Notes under the pieces: model-generated
What the model was told of the DNA's origin: nothing
Database searches by the model: none
What the model saw: the letters and a program-made list of their open reading frames with translations, nothing else
Position numbers and translations under genes: made by a program
Source: Sisyra terminalis
Taxonomy: Eukaryota > Arthropoda > Insecta > Neuroptera > Sisyridae
Assembly: GCA_958496175.1 (NCBI GenBank)
Contig: OY292275.1
Coordinates: forward strand, 46,763,701 to 46,827,700
DNA: 64,000 bases
Direction: 5' to 3'
Part shown: positions 22,001 to 32,789 of the stretch, one piece after another
Numbering within the stretch: position 1 is the first letter of the stretch
Layout: each line of letters begins with the position of its first letter

Positions 22001-24549
22001 TACATACTATTACCTATTATTAAAATTCAAATCATTTTACAACAAATATTCACAACTTCAATTCGAAAATTTTATAAAATGTAAATTGCATTTAATTTTA
22101 ATTTTAGCGAACAACCAATGTTCATCTAGCCAAAGGAGTTATTATTGAAATAAACACTTATATGAATGAAAACAAAAAGGACAAGATTAAAGCAATTATT
22201 ACCGGATTAAAACTAATTTAGGCATATTTTCATGGTAGTAAAAAATAACGTAAGAGCTAAAAAATAAAATTCATGAATTTTTTAACACCGACGTGATGGT
22301 TGAGGAATATCGTATGGAGTTAATGTAGAAAAAATATTTTCAATTTCAACTTTCTCTCAATTTTTGCAACATAATTTACAACCAAATATCGAGAAGATTA
22401 ATTTAAGTTATCTACCAAGAAAGTGTTTAGAAGCATTTTGGCCGATCACAATAACAACAAAAAATGTTAATTATATTTTACATTAAAGCTAATTAGTTAT
22501 TAATTAATATCCATGTATTTTTTGCACAATAAACCGAATGGCGTAGAAACAACAAATCTATAATGATGTCAATCCGGATCTTCGATTTTAGTATAAATAT
22601 ACACCTAATCTAATTATGAATTAATTTATGTAAATATAATTCATGTACATTTTAAATTGCTTTTGTGTGTCCTGAAAATATAATAGACACCCAAAGCTAT
22701 ATAAAAATACACTTATAATAGACACATTAAAAGTGATATTACAAGAAAAATGTAACTTTTCCTTGGGGCCTTCGTGCGTTCAATATAAAAAAATATAATA
22801 AGATCCGTTTACAACCCACGTATAATATTCGTATAGTAATGATCTCTATAATATGAAGTATTGGTACATGAATGATTTAAAAAATGACATAAAAATATTT
22901 TTTTTTGTGAATTGATGTGATGTTATTAAAATAGATTGTCCTTGATATGTACCAATATTGCAATAATTGGATCATTTGTGATAGTTATGGGTTTTTAGAG
23001 CTTTTGAAATGCTCATAATTTTTTTTCAAGGAACTATAAGTGATTTGAAGGTAGGTAGGTGTTGAATATTAACATAGTTTTGAAATTATGAAAGAAAATT
23101 AAGTGTGACATGTCAGAGGTATCATAACATGCATTTGCACATGTTGTGTCGAGGTTTATTTTTATTGAAAAGCTGATATTATGCAATTTCAGATAATTAT
23201 ATTATTTCTAAATAATATATAAAATATTAAATAATATTAAAAATATAATCGAGTGTTAAGTTTTATTAATAACTTTATAAATTCAATTAGAGGATCCGGT
23301 GAATTTCGTACCACCTAAAATTGGCTTGTAAAAATTGGCACATTGATATCGGTAATAGTTCGGAGTGAACCGTCTTTTAGCCATTGATAGTACCATATGT
23401 AATATATCAAGAATTGCTTGATGAATCGACTTCTCTCCTTTTGATATATACTAATTATACATTATACTGTTTTTTGAACATATATTGAAATTTTTTCAAA
23501 TTTTGACGTGTCGAATAAAACCCTAAACATATTTCTATCTTAACTTTTTGGTCCTCTAGTAAATGGTCCTCCTATAATAACTTTGGTTATTTTGAGGGTA
23601 ATTTTTTAAGACTATTTCAAAATTTACAAAATAATTTCTATCCATTTGCTGTTCTTTACAATGGTCTTTACGAATTTAACATAAATAAAATATAAAGAAA
23701 TAGATCCTGGAATCCTATCACTATTTCGTCCACAACTTTATAAATAACAGCATGAAAAATATTACGAAGTTTTATTGACGTTTGTATTTTCATGTAAAAT
23801 AAGTTTGTAAATTATAATGAATTTTTATAAATGAAATTTTAAATGAATTTTTGGAACCCATCACAGCGCCATTTAAGTGTCTAATTGTGAATTTAAACCA
23901 TCCAGGGATTCATCCTTTGATATTTTTAAACATAGATACTTAGTTTTAAGATTTGAAAAATGTTTTAGAAGAATGATTTGTATAGTTAACAAATTTCCGC
24001 CACATCAAGTAGCCGCTAAATTTGGGTACCTAAAAAATACTTGACAAAAAAATACGAAAACTGTAACATTTTCTGGAAAACCGAGAAAAACGTTGAAATG
24101 ATGGAAATTAATTGATCCCAAAAGAATCGATAAAATTAAATTGGAATCACAATTTAAGGTACGTAGATATCTCTTGAGATTTTCTGGACAATCTTCCTAA
24201 CAAAATTCTGTCATCCTAACGTTTGTTAAGTATGAATACTTTCGTAGAATACTTTATTTATTCAGGAATTTTTAATGTCTTTTATCTTTGTTTTTAAAAA
24301 TCCTGATAGAAAACGATGTTACAATTTATTACTAATAGGTATCAACTATTTGACCGCTTTTTTCGGAAAATTTTAAATTTTCGTGGAAATAGTGTACAAA
24401 GAAAATTGGTTCATAATAAGCTCAATATATTTGTCTCAAAATATACCTAGCTGAATATTCTGTAAGTTAAAACATTTTTCCTTTTGGTTATGCGAAAAAC
24501 GTTAGAAGCATCTCGATATTATTTTCGATTTGCTCGATGTTTTTAATTG
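19100..24549. other. long AT-rich non-coding stretch
   Basis: No supported gene. A 113-codon minus-strand frame (21175-21516) overlaps an 84-codon plus-strand frame (21327-21581). Neither shows a motif I can place, though this block is slightly less AT-rich than its surroundings and could be an old element fragment. An 18-bp perfect palindrome, ATCGATTTTAAAATCGAT, lies at 21764-21781. Otherwise only A/T runs. Confidence 0.5.
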
Positions 24550-24706
24550 TTCTTTACTGTCATTTTATAGTGCTAAGGTCTTTTACGACTCTAGGGTTAA
24601 GGAAAATTCATAATTGAGAAATATTGAAAATTTGTTCGATATAAGGATCGATTCCAATACCTACCGGTTTTGGAGCGGTCACCTTACCCACTCGGCTAGT
24701 AGTAGA
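24550..24706 (-). repeat. tRNA-derived SINE copy
   Basis: Near full length on the minus strand. Head landmarks in the plus-strand view are CCCACTCGGC (A box, complement) and AGGATCGATTCC (B box, complement). Tail landmarks are ACGACTCTAGGGTTAA and TGCTAAGGTCTTTTACGACT. Divergence from the other copies is moderate. Confidence 0.8.
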
Positions 24707-24924
24707 CTTTTGCTCGAAATTTGAGCATTGATAATTCAATGGTTTTACATTTTATTACTCTTAATTATACTATCTTTTTGAATCAAAGAACTTCTACCAC
24801 CACAAATGTTTTTTTTTTTTAATTTTTGGTTAGCCGGAAAATGCTTGAGTTTCCTGTTTCCAGGAAATGGTGACAAATCAGCTGGTAATTAGCTCATTGC
24901 TCTCCAAAATTGCTGTAAGAAAAA

Positions 24925-25320
24925 GTTTTTCAAGGATTCTTATTTAACAACTGCTGAAGGTGACGGAATTATGTTAGCCATAAAAAGTTTTTTTTTTGAT
25001 TATCTAGAAAATTGAAACGGTTAGAAACAGTCCAAAGTTATATTTGAATATCTCCAAATTCTTTCGAGGAAATTTAATTTTTATTGTTGTGTTTTACTGA
25101 CCTTACTTTAATCAAAAATGGATAATTTATTTAATTTTTCTTATAGAAAACTATTGTTGGGGCATTGGTTTATACAGAAAACTACTTTGAAGATCCTATG
25201 TGAACGATTTTTTCGAAGATTCATACTTAATTTCTGTTCAGAATTTCATTAATCAAATTTTCCGAATAACGAAATATGTTAGAAATAGCTAAAATTATTT
25301 TTGGAAAACTAGAAATCAAC
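24925..25320 (+). repeat. possible diverged tandem duplication (~260-bp period)
   Basis: Similar segments recur in the same order: TTTTCAAGGATTCTTATTTAA near 24,930 and TTTTCGAAGATTCATACTTAA near 25,210, then ACGGAATTATGTTAG and ACGAAATATGTTAG, then TATCTAGAAA and AACTAGAAAT. Divergence is high and the function unknown. Confidence 0.35.
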
Positions 25321-26999
25321 TCAAAATTTTGGTGGAAATTTATTTTTCAATACATTATAGTTCATATATTATGTTCATACATTATGGCTCATATATTGCG
25401 CCTGGGTTTCTATTCTTACGGCGCATTGAAATCACTGCCTACATAAATATATGTACACGTATTGCAAACGAATTGTTGTAACACTAACTCTTTATATAAG
25501 TTCTTTTCCATTTCTACTTGCAAATTGAAAGCTAAATTTCATTAAGTAATGTAGGTAAGTAATTCAATTATCTTCTAAATAGGAGTAGGTACATAATTTT
25601 ATTGAACCTTTTGTTATCCAAAACTACTCTTACGTATGTACTCCACCGAAGTAGAAGAACATAAAAGGTAATTGTTAGCATAATGAAAATTATGAAATGA
25701 AATTAAATTACGTTTAGAGAAAATGACAATTAAATTTTAAACAAATAAAACCAAATTCATCATGTGGGTTTTTTAATCGTAAAACAAAGAGACAAAGACT
25801 TCTTTGTTGTCAAAAAGAATGAAAATTGTCATTCTAACATATGTTCAAGATATACGATTATCTCATATTAAAGTTATGTATATTGTAAGTTTACAAGTGT
25901 TTTATAGAAAAAATACGTCTCCTAGTATTAAACATATATTACTTATCACTAGTAAGTATGATTTTATGAATCACAAGTATTAATATCTCCAATCAGTAAT
26001 TAATTATTCTAATTCGTATAGTTCAATCTCTATATTGTGCAACAATTAAGTCATTTATTCGTGTTTATTTTTAATGTATCGCTTATCTGCGCCATTATGT
26101 ATGCCAGCGATGCATGGCATTTTAATTATATCAGATATTTAATCATTTGACGATTGTGACTTAAAGATCGTCCATGAAAAATATTTTGCATAATATTAAC
26201 CGTATGAAAATATTACACAGTTTATTGTATATATTGTATAATAAGACAAAAGTAAATTAGATCGACATTGAAAGTAATATCGTTGGAATAAACTTTTTAT
26301 TTCTTTGAAAATTGTTAGTCCATTTATTTAACTTTAATTATTGTTTATAAATAGTCTCAGAAATATAATCTAATTATTTTTTTCTTCTTTTCCCAGTCTT
26401 AGGCTAGTAGTTTCTAACTTATCATTTCTCTTGGGATATTGAAGTCAATGATTTAATAGATCTCTTTGAAGGTTCTCCTAAGATTTATCAACTCGCGCGA
26501 TTTTTGCCAATCCTCCTTACGTAAACTACTATCTGATCAAATTAGACTATTCTTAACTTATTATCTAGGTTAATTGGTAATGAAGAGGTTAGCTTCTGAA
26601 CACAGAAGGTTTTAATATGAAAAAGTTACCAAAAGTAAAGAAAAAAGGTAGCAAAAATAAAGGAGTAGATAGGTTGAAAAAACGATAATCCTTTCCCGAT
26701 ATCTGTTAGGAGTATACAAGGAAGGTTATACTAGATTTTATTTAGGCTTTTCAAACCTAAAGGATCATGCAAATGGATTAATTATAAATTAAAGTCTCCT
26801 TTAATTTAGGAATCACGAATGGTATAGAATCCTTAAAATAGTATAGAATCCTAGAAAAGCGTAGCAGCTATAGCCACCAGCGTATAGCCGTTGAGCTTTT
26901 GGTTCCTGTTTTATGACATACTTTCAAACTTGTTGATGGAGGAACCCTATGTGATGTATTACATAAACCTGTAGTTTTTACCTCCGAGGATGTGAAAGT
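25321..26999. other. AT-rich non-coding stretch
   Basis: No gene seen. A slightly less AT-rich block around 26.6-27.0 kb has no recognisable motif. Confidence 0.5.
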
Positions 27000-27009
27000 A
27001 GTCAGGATT

Positions 27010-27319
27010 GATAGATGATAAAATTCAGATGTCAACTTTTATTTTTTTAAATAAGAAGACAATTCAGGTTTCTTAAGATCGTTTTTTTTTTATTTAATAT
27101 TTTTATTATTCAATTAGCTACGTTTCGTTACTTATAACTTATAAATAATTTTTTATTTATTTATTTATTGCATTTAAATTGAAAATATTTTATTTTTGTG
27201 AATCAAGAAGCCTGATGAAGTTACAATAAGTAACGAAACGTAGCTAATTGAATAATAAAAATATTAAATAAAAAAACCGATCTTAAAAAGCCTGAATTGT
27301 CTTCTTATTTAAAAAAAGG
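27010..27319. mobile_element. 310-bp palindromic hammerhead unit with 10-bp target duplication
   Basis: Inverted arms of about 100 bp (27044-27143 and 27218-27317) surround an AT-rich spacer. The direct repeat AGTCAGGATT (27000-27009 and 27320-27329) flanks the unit. On the left, 34 bp lie outside the arm. Their complement contains ATCTGAATTTTA, resembling the GATCTGAAATTTTAC tail of the 13.1- and 30.0-kb units. The arm start AAGAAGACAATTCAGG resembles the starts of the 30.4- and 46.1-kb units. No coding potential. Confidence 0.8.
27209..27245 (+). ncRNA. candidate hammerhead ribozyme, intact core
   Basis: Stem I is AGC (27209-27211) with GCT (27243-27245). The core CTGATGA is at 27212-27218. 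Stem II is GTTAC / AATAA / GTAAC, perfect. GAA is at 27235-27237, then self-complementary ACGT (27238-27241), with A as the residue before the cleavage site (A, C and U are allowed there). The opposite arm keeps stem II and GAAACGT but has lost CTGATGA. Confidence 0.65.
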
Positions 27320-27348
27320 AGTCAGGATTTTTATAAGATTCAAGAGCA

Positions 27349-27364
27349 GTGGTCCCCAACCGAG
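27349..27364 (+). mobile_element. solitary hAT-like terminus
   Basis: CAGTGGTCCCCAACCG is a typical hAT end sequence. No inverted partner (CGGTTGGGGACCACTG-like) was found downstream, so this is at best a remnant. Confidence 0.25.
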
Positions 27365-27654
27365 TTATTATGATGAAAATATTACCTTTTGTTACTCTGA
27401 ATAGTTCAGAATGTAAGAACTATCAGCTACTTGGCGCTATTTTGTAGCAGAAACGAGCATTTATAAAACCTTGGATTATATATTATATTTTTCAAACCAA
27501 GAAAGATATTATGATAATATTGACATCCAGAAATGTATATTTAAAAAAAATCAATATTTTTTTTATAGTTTTGTACAGTATGTTAATGTAAAGTATGATC
27601 CTTTTAATCACTAATATTTTACACTTCAATGTCTCATGAGAAAAGGACCCAAAC

Positions 27655-28035
27655 AATACATCGATTTTTTCAAACATCGATGTTGTAACCCAAAACATCG
27701 ATGGTATATCGTTCCTCATGAGTAATGTTTTATGAACGATATTTTATCATAATGCAATTTTTTGTCCCGTTCATGATTTATAAATACCTTCCTCAGCTAC
27801 AAACGTAGATTCGTGTATTTAATAGTTTATAACGAGTGAGATTATAAAGCAACAGTATGCTAGGTTAGACTGGATTATAATCCAACGACGTTAAATTACA
27901 AATTGACGGAATTTACAATTTTACGGCATCGTATATTATTATTTACAGATGTTAATTACAAATATATTTAAATGGTGGTGAAAACTACCGAAAAAATCGA
28001 TATTGATTTTTATGAGCAATGTGGCATCCCTAACC
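27655..28035. repeat. ATCGAT-rich block, possible decayed DNA element
   Basis: CAAAACATCGATG-type segments recur at about 27672 and 27693, next to TACATCGATTTTTTC. Near 28,000 AAAAAATCGATATTGATTTTT is followed by ATGTGGCATCCCTA, which could be a right terminus. No left terminus or target duplication was found. A 75-codon minus-strand frame here is repeat-driven. Confidence 0.3.
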
Positions 28036-28040
28036 ATGAG

Positions 28041-29988
28041 AGGGGACATCCAACTGCAAAGGACTAAAGTTTTTGAAACTTTTTATGTTTTTTTAACGAT
28101 TCGTAACAATAAGTTGCTCGCTATTCGGCTAATATCCTAGAATGTGCTTTTAAGCTCAAAACGATTGGAAGCATCTGGCTTTAAAGGACTTTTTTAGGAG
28201 TGGTAATTATTAAAGCTTAAGCATGAAATTTTAAATTTGCACTTGGGTTTACATTTATTGTAAGATTATTCAACAGTTAATCGATGTTTTAATTAATTAG
28301 TTTAAATCAATTACTAAGCATTCTTCAGTGTGTAGCCATCATATTATCCTTTCTTATTTGACTTTGAATAAAGTTCCTTTGTATACTGATGAAATTTTTC
28401 ACATAAGAAAATAGTAAAAATTGGTATGTAGCAGAAATTTTCTCAGCTTTAAATTTTACAAATACTTATACTGGCTTGCATTTCCTAGCATTACTTTTAA
28501 GTCTAATGGTCATTGGTTAAAACTTCATCCGTAATTTTATGATTGGTAATGGCCATTAAAAAATTGGTGAGATTCTTTTCCACTCTGATATTAACAAGGA
28601 AATGGTTTCGAATTTATTGGAATTTAAAATTAAAAGTATTGCAAATTGAATATTCTGTGGTAAATTACCTCAAATCTGAAAAATTATTGTCAAAAGGAAT
28701 AGCAAGATTGATAGGAGCTAAACGTATAGCTTAGTTAAGAGGAAAGAAGTAAGTCCTGCATCGCTATCTTTTTACTTAATCTGTAAACTTCGAGTTACGT
28801 TTAATTGAAGCGAGGTAGAGCTTTTTGATTCCAGATAATTAATAATTTAAAATTTACTGCATCAGTTTGGAAAAAAATAGAATTTCCTGCCCAAAGAATA
28901 CTTTTTATACTTAATTCTTTATCTATTTTTTTATTATAGAAGGAATTTAAGCTCCATATAAAACAGTTTTAATAGTTTCAAACCTTTATATGACTATTTA
29001 AAAAGTTACAAAAAAGCCTTCCTTCAAATAGCGTGTGCAATTTTTTCAAATTACCAACCTAGAAACTGAGGAATGAAATAACGATTTCGCAAACGAGGTA
29101 ATAAATTGTAAAATTTTAGGAAGTTGATAAATGCTAAGGTTGAAGCAATTATTTTTATAGCGCAAAGGTTTTAACCCATGCCAAAGTGAAAAGTGACAAT
29201 TTCAATAGACATTAAATGAGCAGATGTCTTACATATTTCAGTTTCGGATCATTTACAAATTTTAAATTATTACATTTTACAAAGATCATGGTCTTCGCTC
29301 TTCTTCAAATAAATTTATCGTGTAGTATTTATGAAATTATGCAACCTATATTTAAAGTTTCTCATATATGTCTACAAAAAAAATCAAATAAAATATAACA
29401 TGTTCCAATCTACTTTTACTCAGCATGGGTATGCCGAGCGTCAGTGTAATTGAATACTTATGCAAATTTACTGGCAATAATTGGAAGTATTCATCTTAAA
29501 ATTGCATAGATTCTTAAAGATAAGATTCTAATTTTTAATTTGCTACTCTAATCAATAAAATCTAAGAATTATATTTTATGTATAAATACCGATTCAAATA
29601 GAAAAAAAAAATTAAACATTTCGTGAGAAAAATATCAAATTTGGTTCAAAAGTAATATGCAATATAAAACGGAATATTTAAGGAGAAATAAGTTTGCAAG
29701 TATATTTAAGTTTAAAGTTAATTTTTATATGCATGAGGCGATTTTTTGGTACGTAAAGAAATTTATCCTTATGTACTTAAAAATGTGTTTTAGTATAAGT
29801 AATTAATAAACCTTCGTTTTGCATGTGCTAATGATGGTGCTTTAGCAAAGTAAGGGAAAATTTAAAGCAGCATCTCCCGTATTTTTTGTTTGTAATCCTC
29901 TTAATGATTGAAATATCTATTTATTACCATATGTCAAATTTTTAATATTTTTTTTTTTTTAATTGTTTATATGTATATTGTTTGCATT
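28041..29988. other. AT-rich non-coding stretch
   Basis: No feature supported. A 63-codon plus-strand frame near 28.5-28.7 kb is lysine- and leucine-rich without a known motif. Confidence 0.5.
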
Positions 29989-30001
29989 ATAGTTGTTACT
30001 A

Positions 30002-30234
30002 GATTGATAAAATGTTCAGAGGACTAGGATCAAAAATAATTGGTTAAAACTTTTGGATTAATACTTTATTATTAACAAAGTTAAAATGGTTTTTTAACGA
30101 ACACCTGAGGAAGGCTTAATAAAAGAGGCGAAACGTCGCATGTAATAAATAAAGTTTTAACCGATTATTTTTGATCCTAGTCCTCTGAATATTTTATCAA
30201 TCTATTATCATCGAGGATCTGAAATTTTACAATA
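30002..30234 (+). mobile_element. 233-bp hammerhead unit with 13-bp target duplication
   Basis: The perfect 13-bp repeat ATAGTTGTTACTA (29989-30001 and 30235-30247) flanks the unit. Outer arms of about 50 bp (30002-30050 and 30154-30203) are inverted and match the outer arms at 13.1-13.4 kb (CAGAGGACTAGGATCAAAAA). The plus-strand tail ATCGAGGATCTGAAATTTTA (30211-30230) is also shared with that unit. The inner left arm is shorter here than at 13 kb, so the unit holds a single ribozyme motif. The exact duplication makes this one of the youngest-looking insertions in the window. Confidence 0.85.
30102..30141 (+). ncRNA. candidate hammerhead ribozyme, one stem II mismatch
   Basis: The core CTGAGGA (30105-30111) is followed by a 17-nt stem-loop GGCTT / AATAAAA / GAGGC (one mismatch, one G-U), GAA (30130-30132), ACGT and cleavage-site C (30137). 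Stem I is weak compared with the 13-kb copy. The core is complete, but folding strength is doubtful. Confidence 0.5.
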
Positions 30235-30390
30235 ATAGTTGTTACTACTAGACAGCATGACCCACATATTAATCGATAGCTACGCTATATTAGTGATCTG
30301 AGGGTGCAAGAAAAAGAAAAAGCTAAATAATCTGCCCATCAAAAACTAAGTTAGCTTGGTAAAGCTACAAGGATATAAAACGTAATTAAA

Positions 30391-30490
30391 GAAGAAAACG
30401 CAGGTGTTTTAAGATCCATAAGATGTTTTATTTCCCAAATTGGCGACGTTTCGTTGTTTATTGCAACTTCTTCAGGCGTTTTGGATTACA
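30391..30490 (-). mobile_element. hammerhead unit fragment
   Basis: It starts GAAGAAAACGCAGG, followed by TTTTAAGATCC and TTTTATTTCCCAAATTGG. These match the left part of the 46.1-kb unit and, more loosely, the 27.0-kb unit. On the minus strand it carries CTGAAGA (30469-30475), stem II GTTG / CAAC, then GAAACGTC (30445-30452 in plus-strand coordinates). Stem I has two pairs. No second arm or target duplication was found. Confidence 0.6.
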
Positions 30491-32089
30491 AAAACGTGTA
30501 AATTGGCCAATGTTGGCCAGTCTGTAGACAAATTCACAAATGTTTGAACCAACGTATTTGCTATTTATAATTATGCTAATATATTTTTGGTTCAAGTGTA
30601 GAAGTGGCTTAGGTAGAAACTCCTATTAATTTAATTTCAACCAAAATTATGTACAAAAATCTATTGAAATGTATTGCCAAAAGTCTCTTGGTCGAAGAAC
30701 CGATTGAATAAAATTAACATTTATCAAAAACCTAGCAAATAATTTCAATTGAAGAAGGATCAAACTTCAAATACATCGAGTCGAAAGATTATTTCTTTTT
30801 GCAAAATTTCCAAATAAATAAGCTCAAATAAAAAAGGGTTCAAAACATTTTTTTTTCAATTAGGCCTACGCACGTTTTCTTTGTTTTCTTGAACGTCAGG
30901 GCTACACACAAATTAATAAAGAAAAAAATGAGGTTGCCAAAATTTCTCCGACTAACGAAAGAAAATCATTTCCAATGCCGTTTGTAATCCATACGATCTT
31001 AATTAAGATTTTGTTCTTATTTTAAGCATATGAGATGATTAATTAAACTTTCTCCATTTGGCTCCAAAATGAAACGATCCCAATAATGACCATTTTATCA
31101 AATTATGATTAACAACAAAAAAAACTTCAATTATTTCTACGCAATTTGCTTAGACACATTTCGAATGTTGCATGAAAATTAGCATAAAATTGTTACAGAA
31201 AACTATTTTTATATTGAATTTTGCATGTAATGTTGCAAAATTGCATATAAACGTGTGGAGGAGTACACGTGATGTAATTTAAATACAAATGATTATCGCG
31301 TTGTGCTTTGTTTAACAAGAGATCTTACATTGGCGCAATAGGCTAACTTCCGTTATCATTGTTTTAAATTAAATATGCATAAAATAAGTGTTTTATGTCC
31401 GTATAAAACATAAATTCAATACAAAATTGTCTCTTCCTTTAATTTATTTTACTTTCTTCGAAATACAGTTAATATGAGGAAAAAATATCATCAACGTACG
31501 TAATTTATATAAGTATGCAAATTGAAAAGTACTGTAAGTACTTTTATTCTATTGAGGCATTTAACTGCTATTTTTCTTTAATTTTCTCATATTTTTAAGG
31601 AAATGATTTGAAAAATACTTATTCTGAGAAGAATAATTGGCAAATAGAAATTCTATCTTTTCATTAAGTAAGTTCTTGTAATTAAAATTTTAAGTTTTGT
31701 GAGTTGTGCATTCAGCTGCATTAAATTACCTACTAACACAATTTTTCGAAGGAAAAGAATAATATTTGGATATGGTCATAGATTGCTGTTAGATAAATTC
31801 ATTAAGACATTGCGTTTCTTCATGCTGGATGAACTTGGCTATAGATATACCTACGTTTACTGGCATTAGTTTTGAAGTAGTAAAATTATTTCTTTGATAT
31901 TTTTTTTTCTTTTGGATTTAACATTGTCATCTTAAGGTGAGGGGTTAAAAGTATTCTATTTCTTAATATTTATTGTGTAATTTCACATTGTTGTCGATAT
32001 TCAAAATTTCGAAATCCCATAAAGTATTTTTTTTCAGGAAAGATAATTGCAACAAGAAATCAAAAGACTTGGTTTTTGGGTAACTATGG
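30491..32089. other. AT-rich non-coding stretch
   Basis: No gene or repeat recognised. Confidence 0.5.
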
Positions 32090-32097
32090 TTTATTTT

Positions 32098-32430
32098 CAG
32101 TGTCCGACCGAAATTAGTTTTTATGACAGAAACCGAAACTTTTATATAAGGTCATATTTTCTTAGGAAAAAAAAAGTTAATCATAATAAGTCAGTATTTG
32201 CTTTTAGATCCTATAGGTATTTATTATTCATTTTGTTGAACTGAAAAAAAATATATTTAAAATAATTGTAATCGACTGATAATTATCACTACTCATAATT
32301 GAAGAATCTAATTTTGTAAGTGAGAAACAATAATTTCTAAACATTTTCATCTCACGAACGAATTCAATTTCGGTTTCCATCGTAATTTCGGTTTAACGAC
32401 AGCCGAAACCGAAAGTTCGGTTGAATACTA
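32098..32430. mobile_element. 333-bp hAT-type non-autonomous element
   Basis: The left end CAGTGTCCGACCGAAATT runs into GACAGAAACCGAAAC. The right end, reverse-complemented, is TAGTATTCAACCGAAC followed by CCGAAAC-type repeats. The flanking octamers TTTATTTT and TTCACCTT differ only by three C/T changes, fitting an old 8-bp duplication. The CCGAAA-rich subterminal repeats are a common hAT feature. A 65-codon frame inside is not a transposase. Confidence 0.65.
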
Positions 32431-32714
32431 TTCACCTTCATAACTTATAAATTAATAGTTATTGATCTTAATTGAATTGAATTTTCTTCATTTCCAAAAA
32501 TTTGTTAACTATTTAGAACCTCCAATTTTCAACCTTAAATTTTAATTTTTCATTCATGTTTGCTATACATGAAATTGATTTTCTTAATATTTTTCCTAAA
32601 ATCATTAATTTAGTCATACTATCATGTATGTGTCAATATAATTGCCACTTGCGTACTCACTCGGTTATCTTGTTAAAAAGCCAGTATTTACAACGAGGAT
32701 GTTAACATCAAAAA

Positions 32715-32765
32715 TTCTCCTGAAGAAGTTGGAAATAAATACCAACGAAACGTTAAGATAATTTG
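32715..32765 (+). ncRNA. hammerhead-like motif
   Basis: CTGAAGA (32720-32726) is followed by a perfect stem II GTTGG / AAATAAATA / CCAAC, then GAA, ACGT and U (32754) at the cleavage site. Stem I does not pair at its first position, so activity is uncertain. No inverted arm was identified around it. Confidence 0.5.
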
Positions 32766-32789
32766 AAAAATAACGTCTTATTATTTAAA

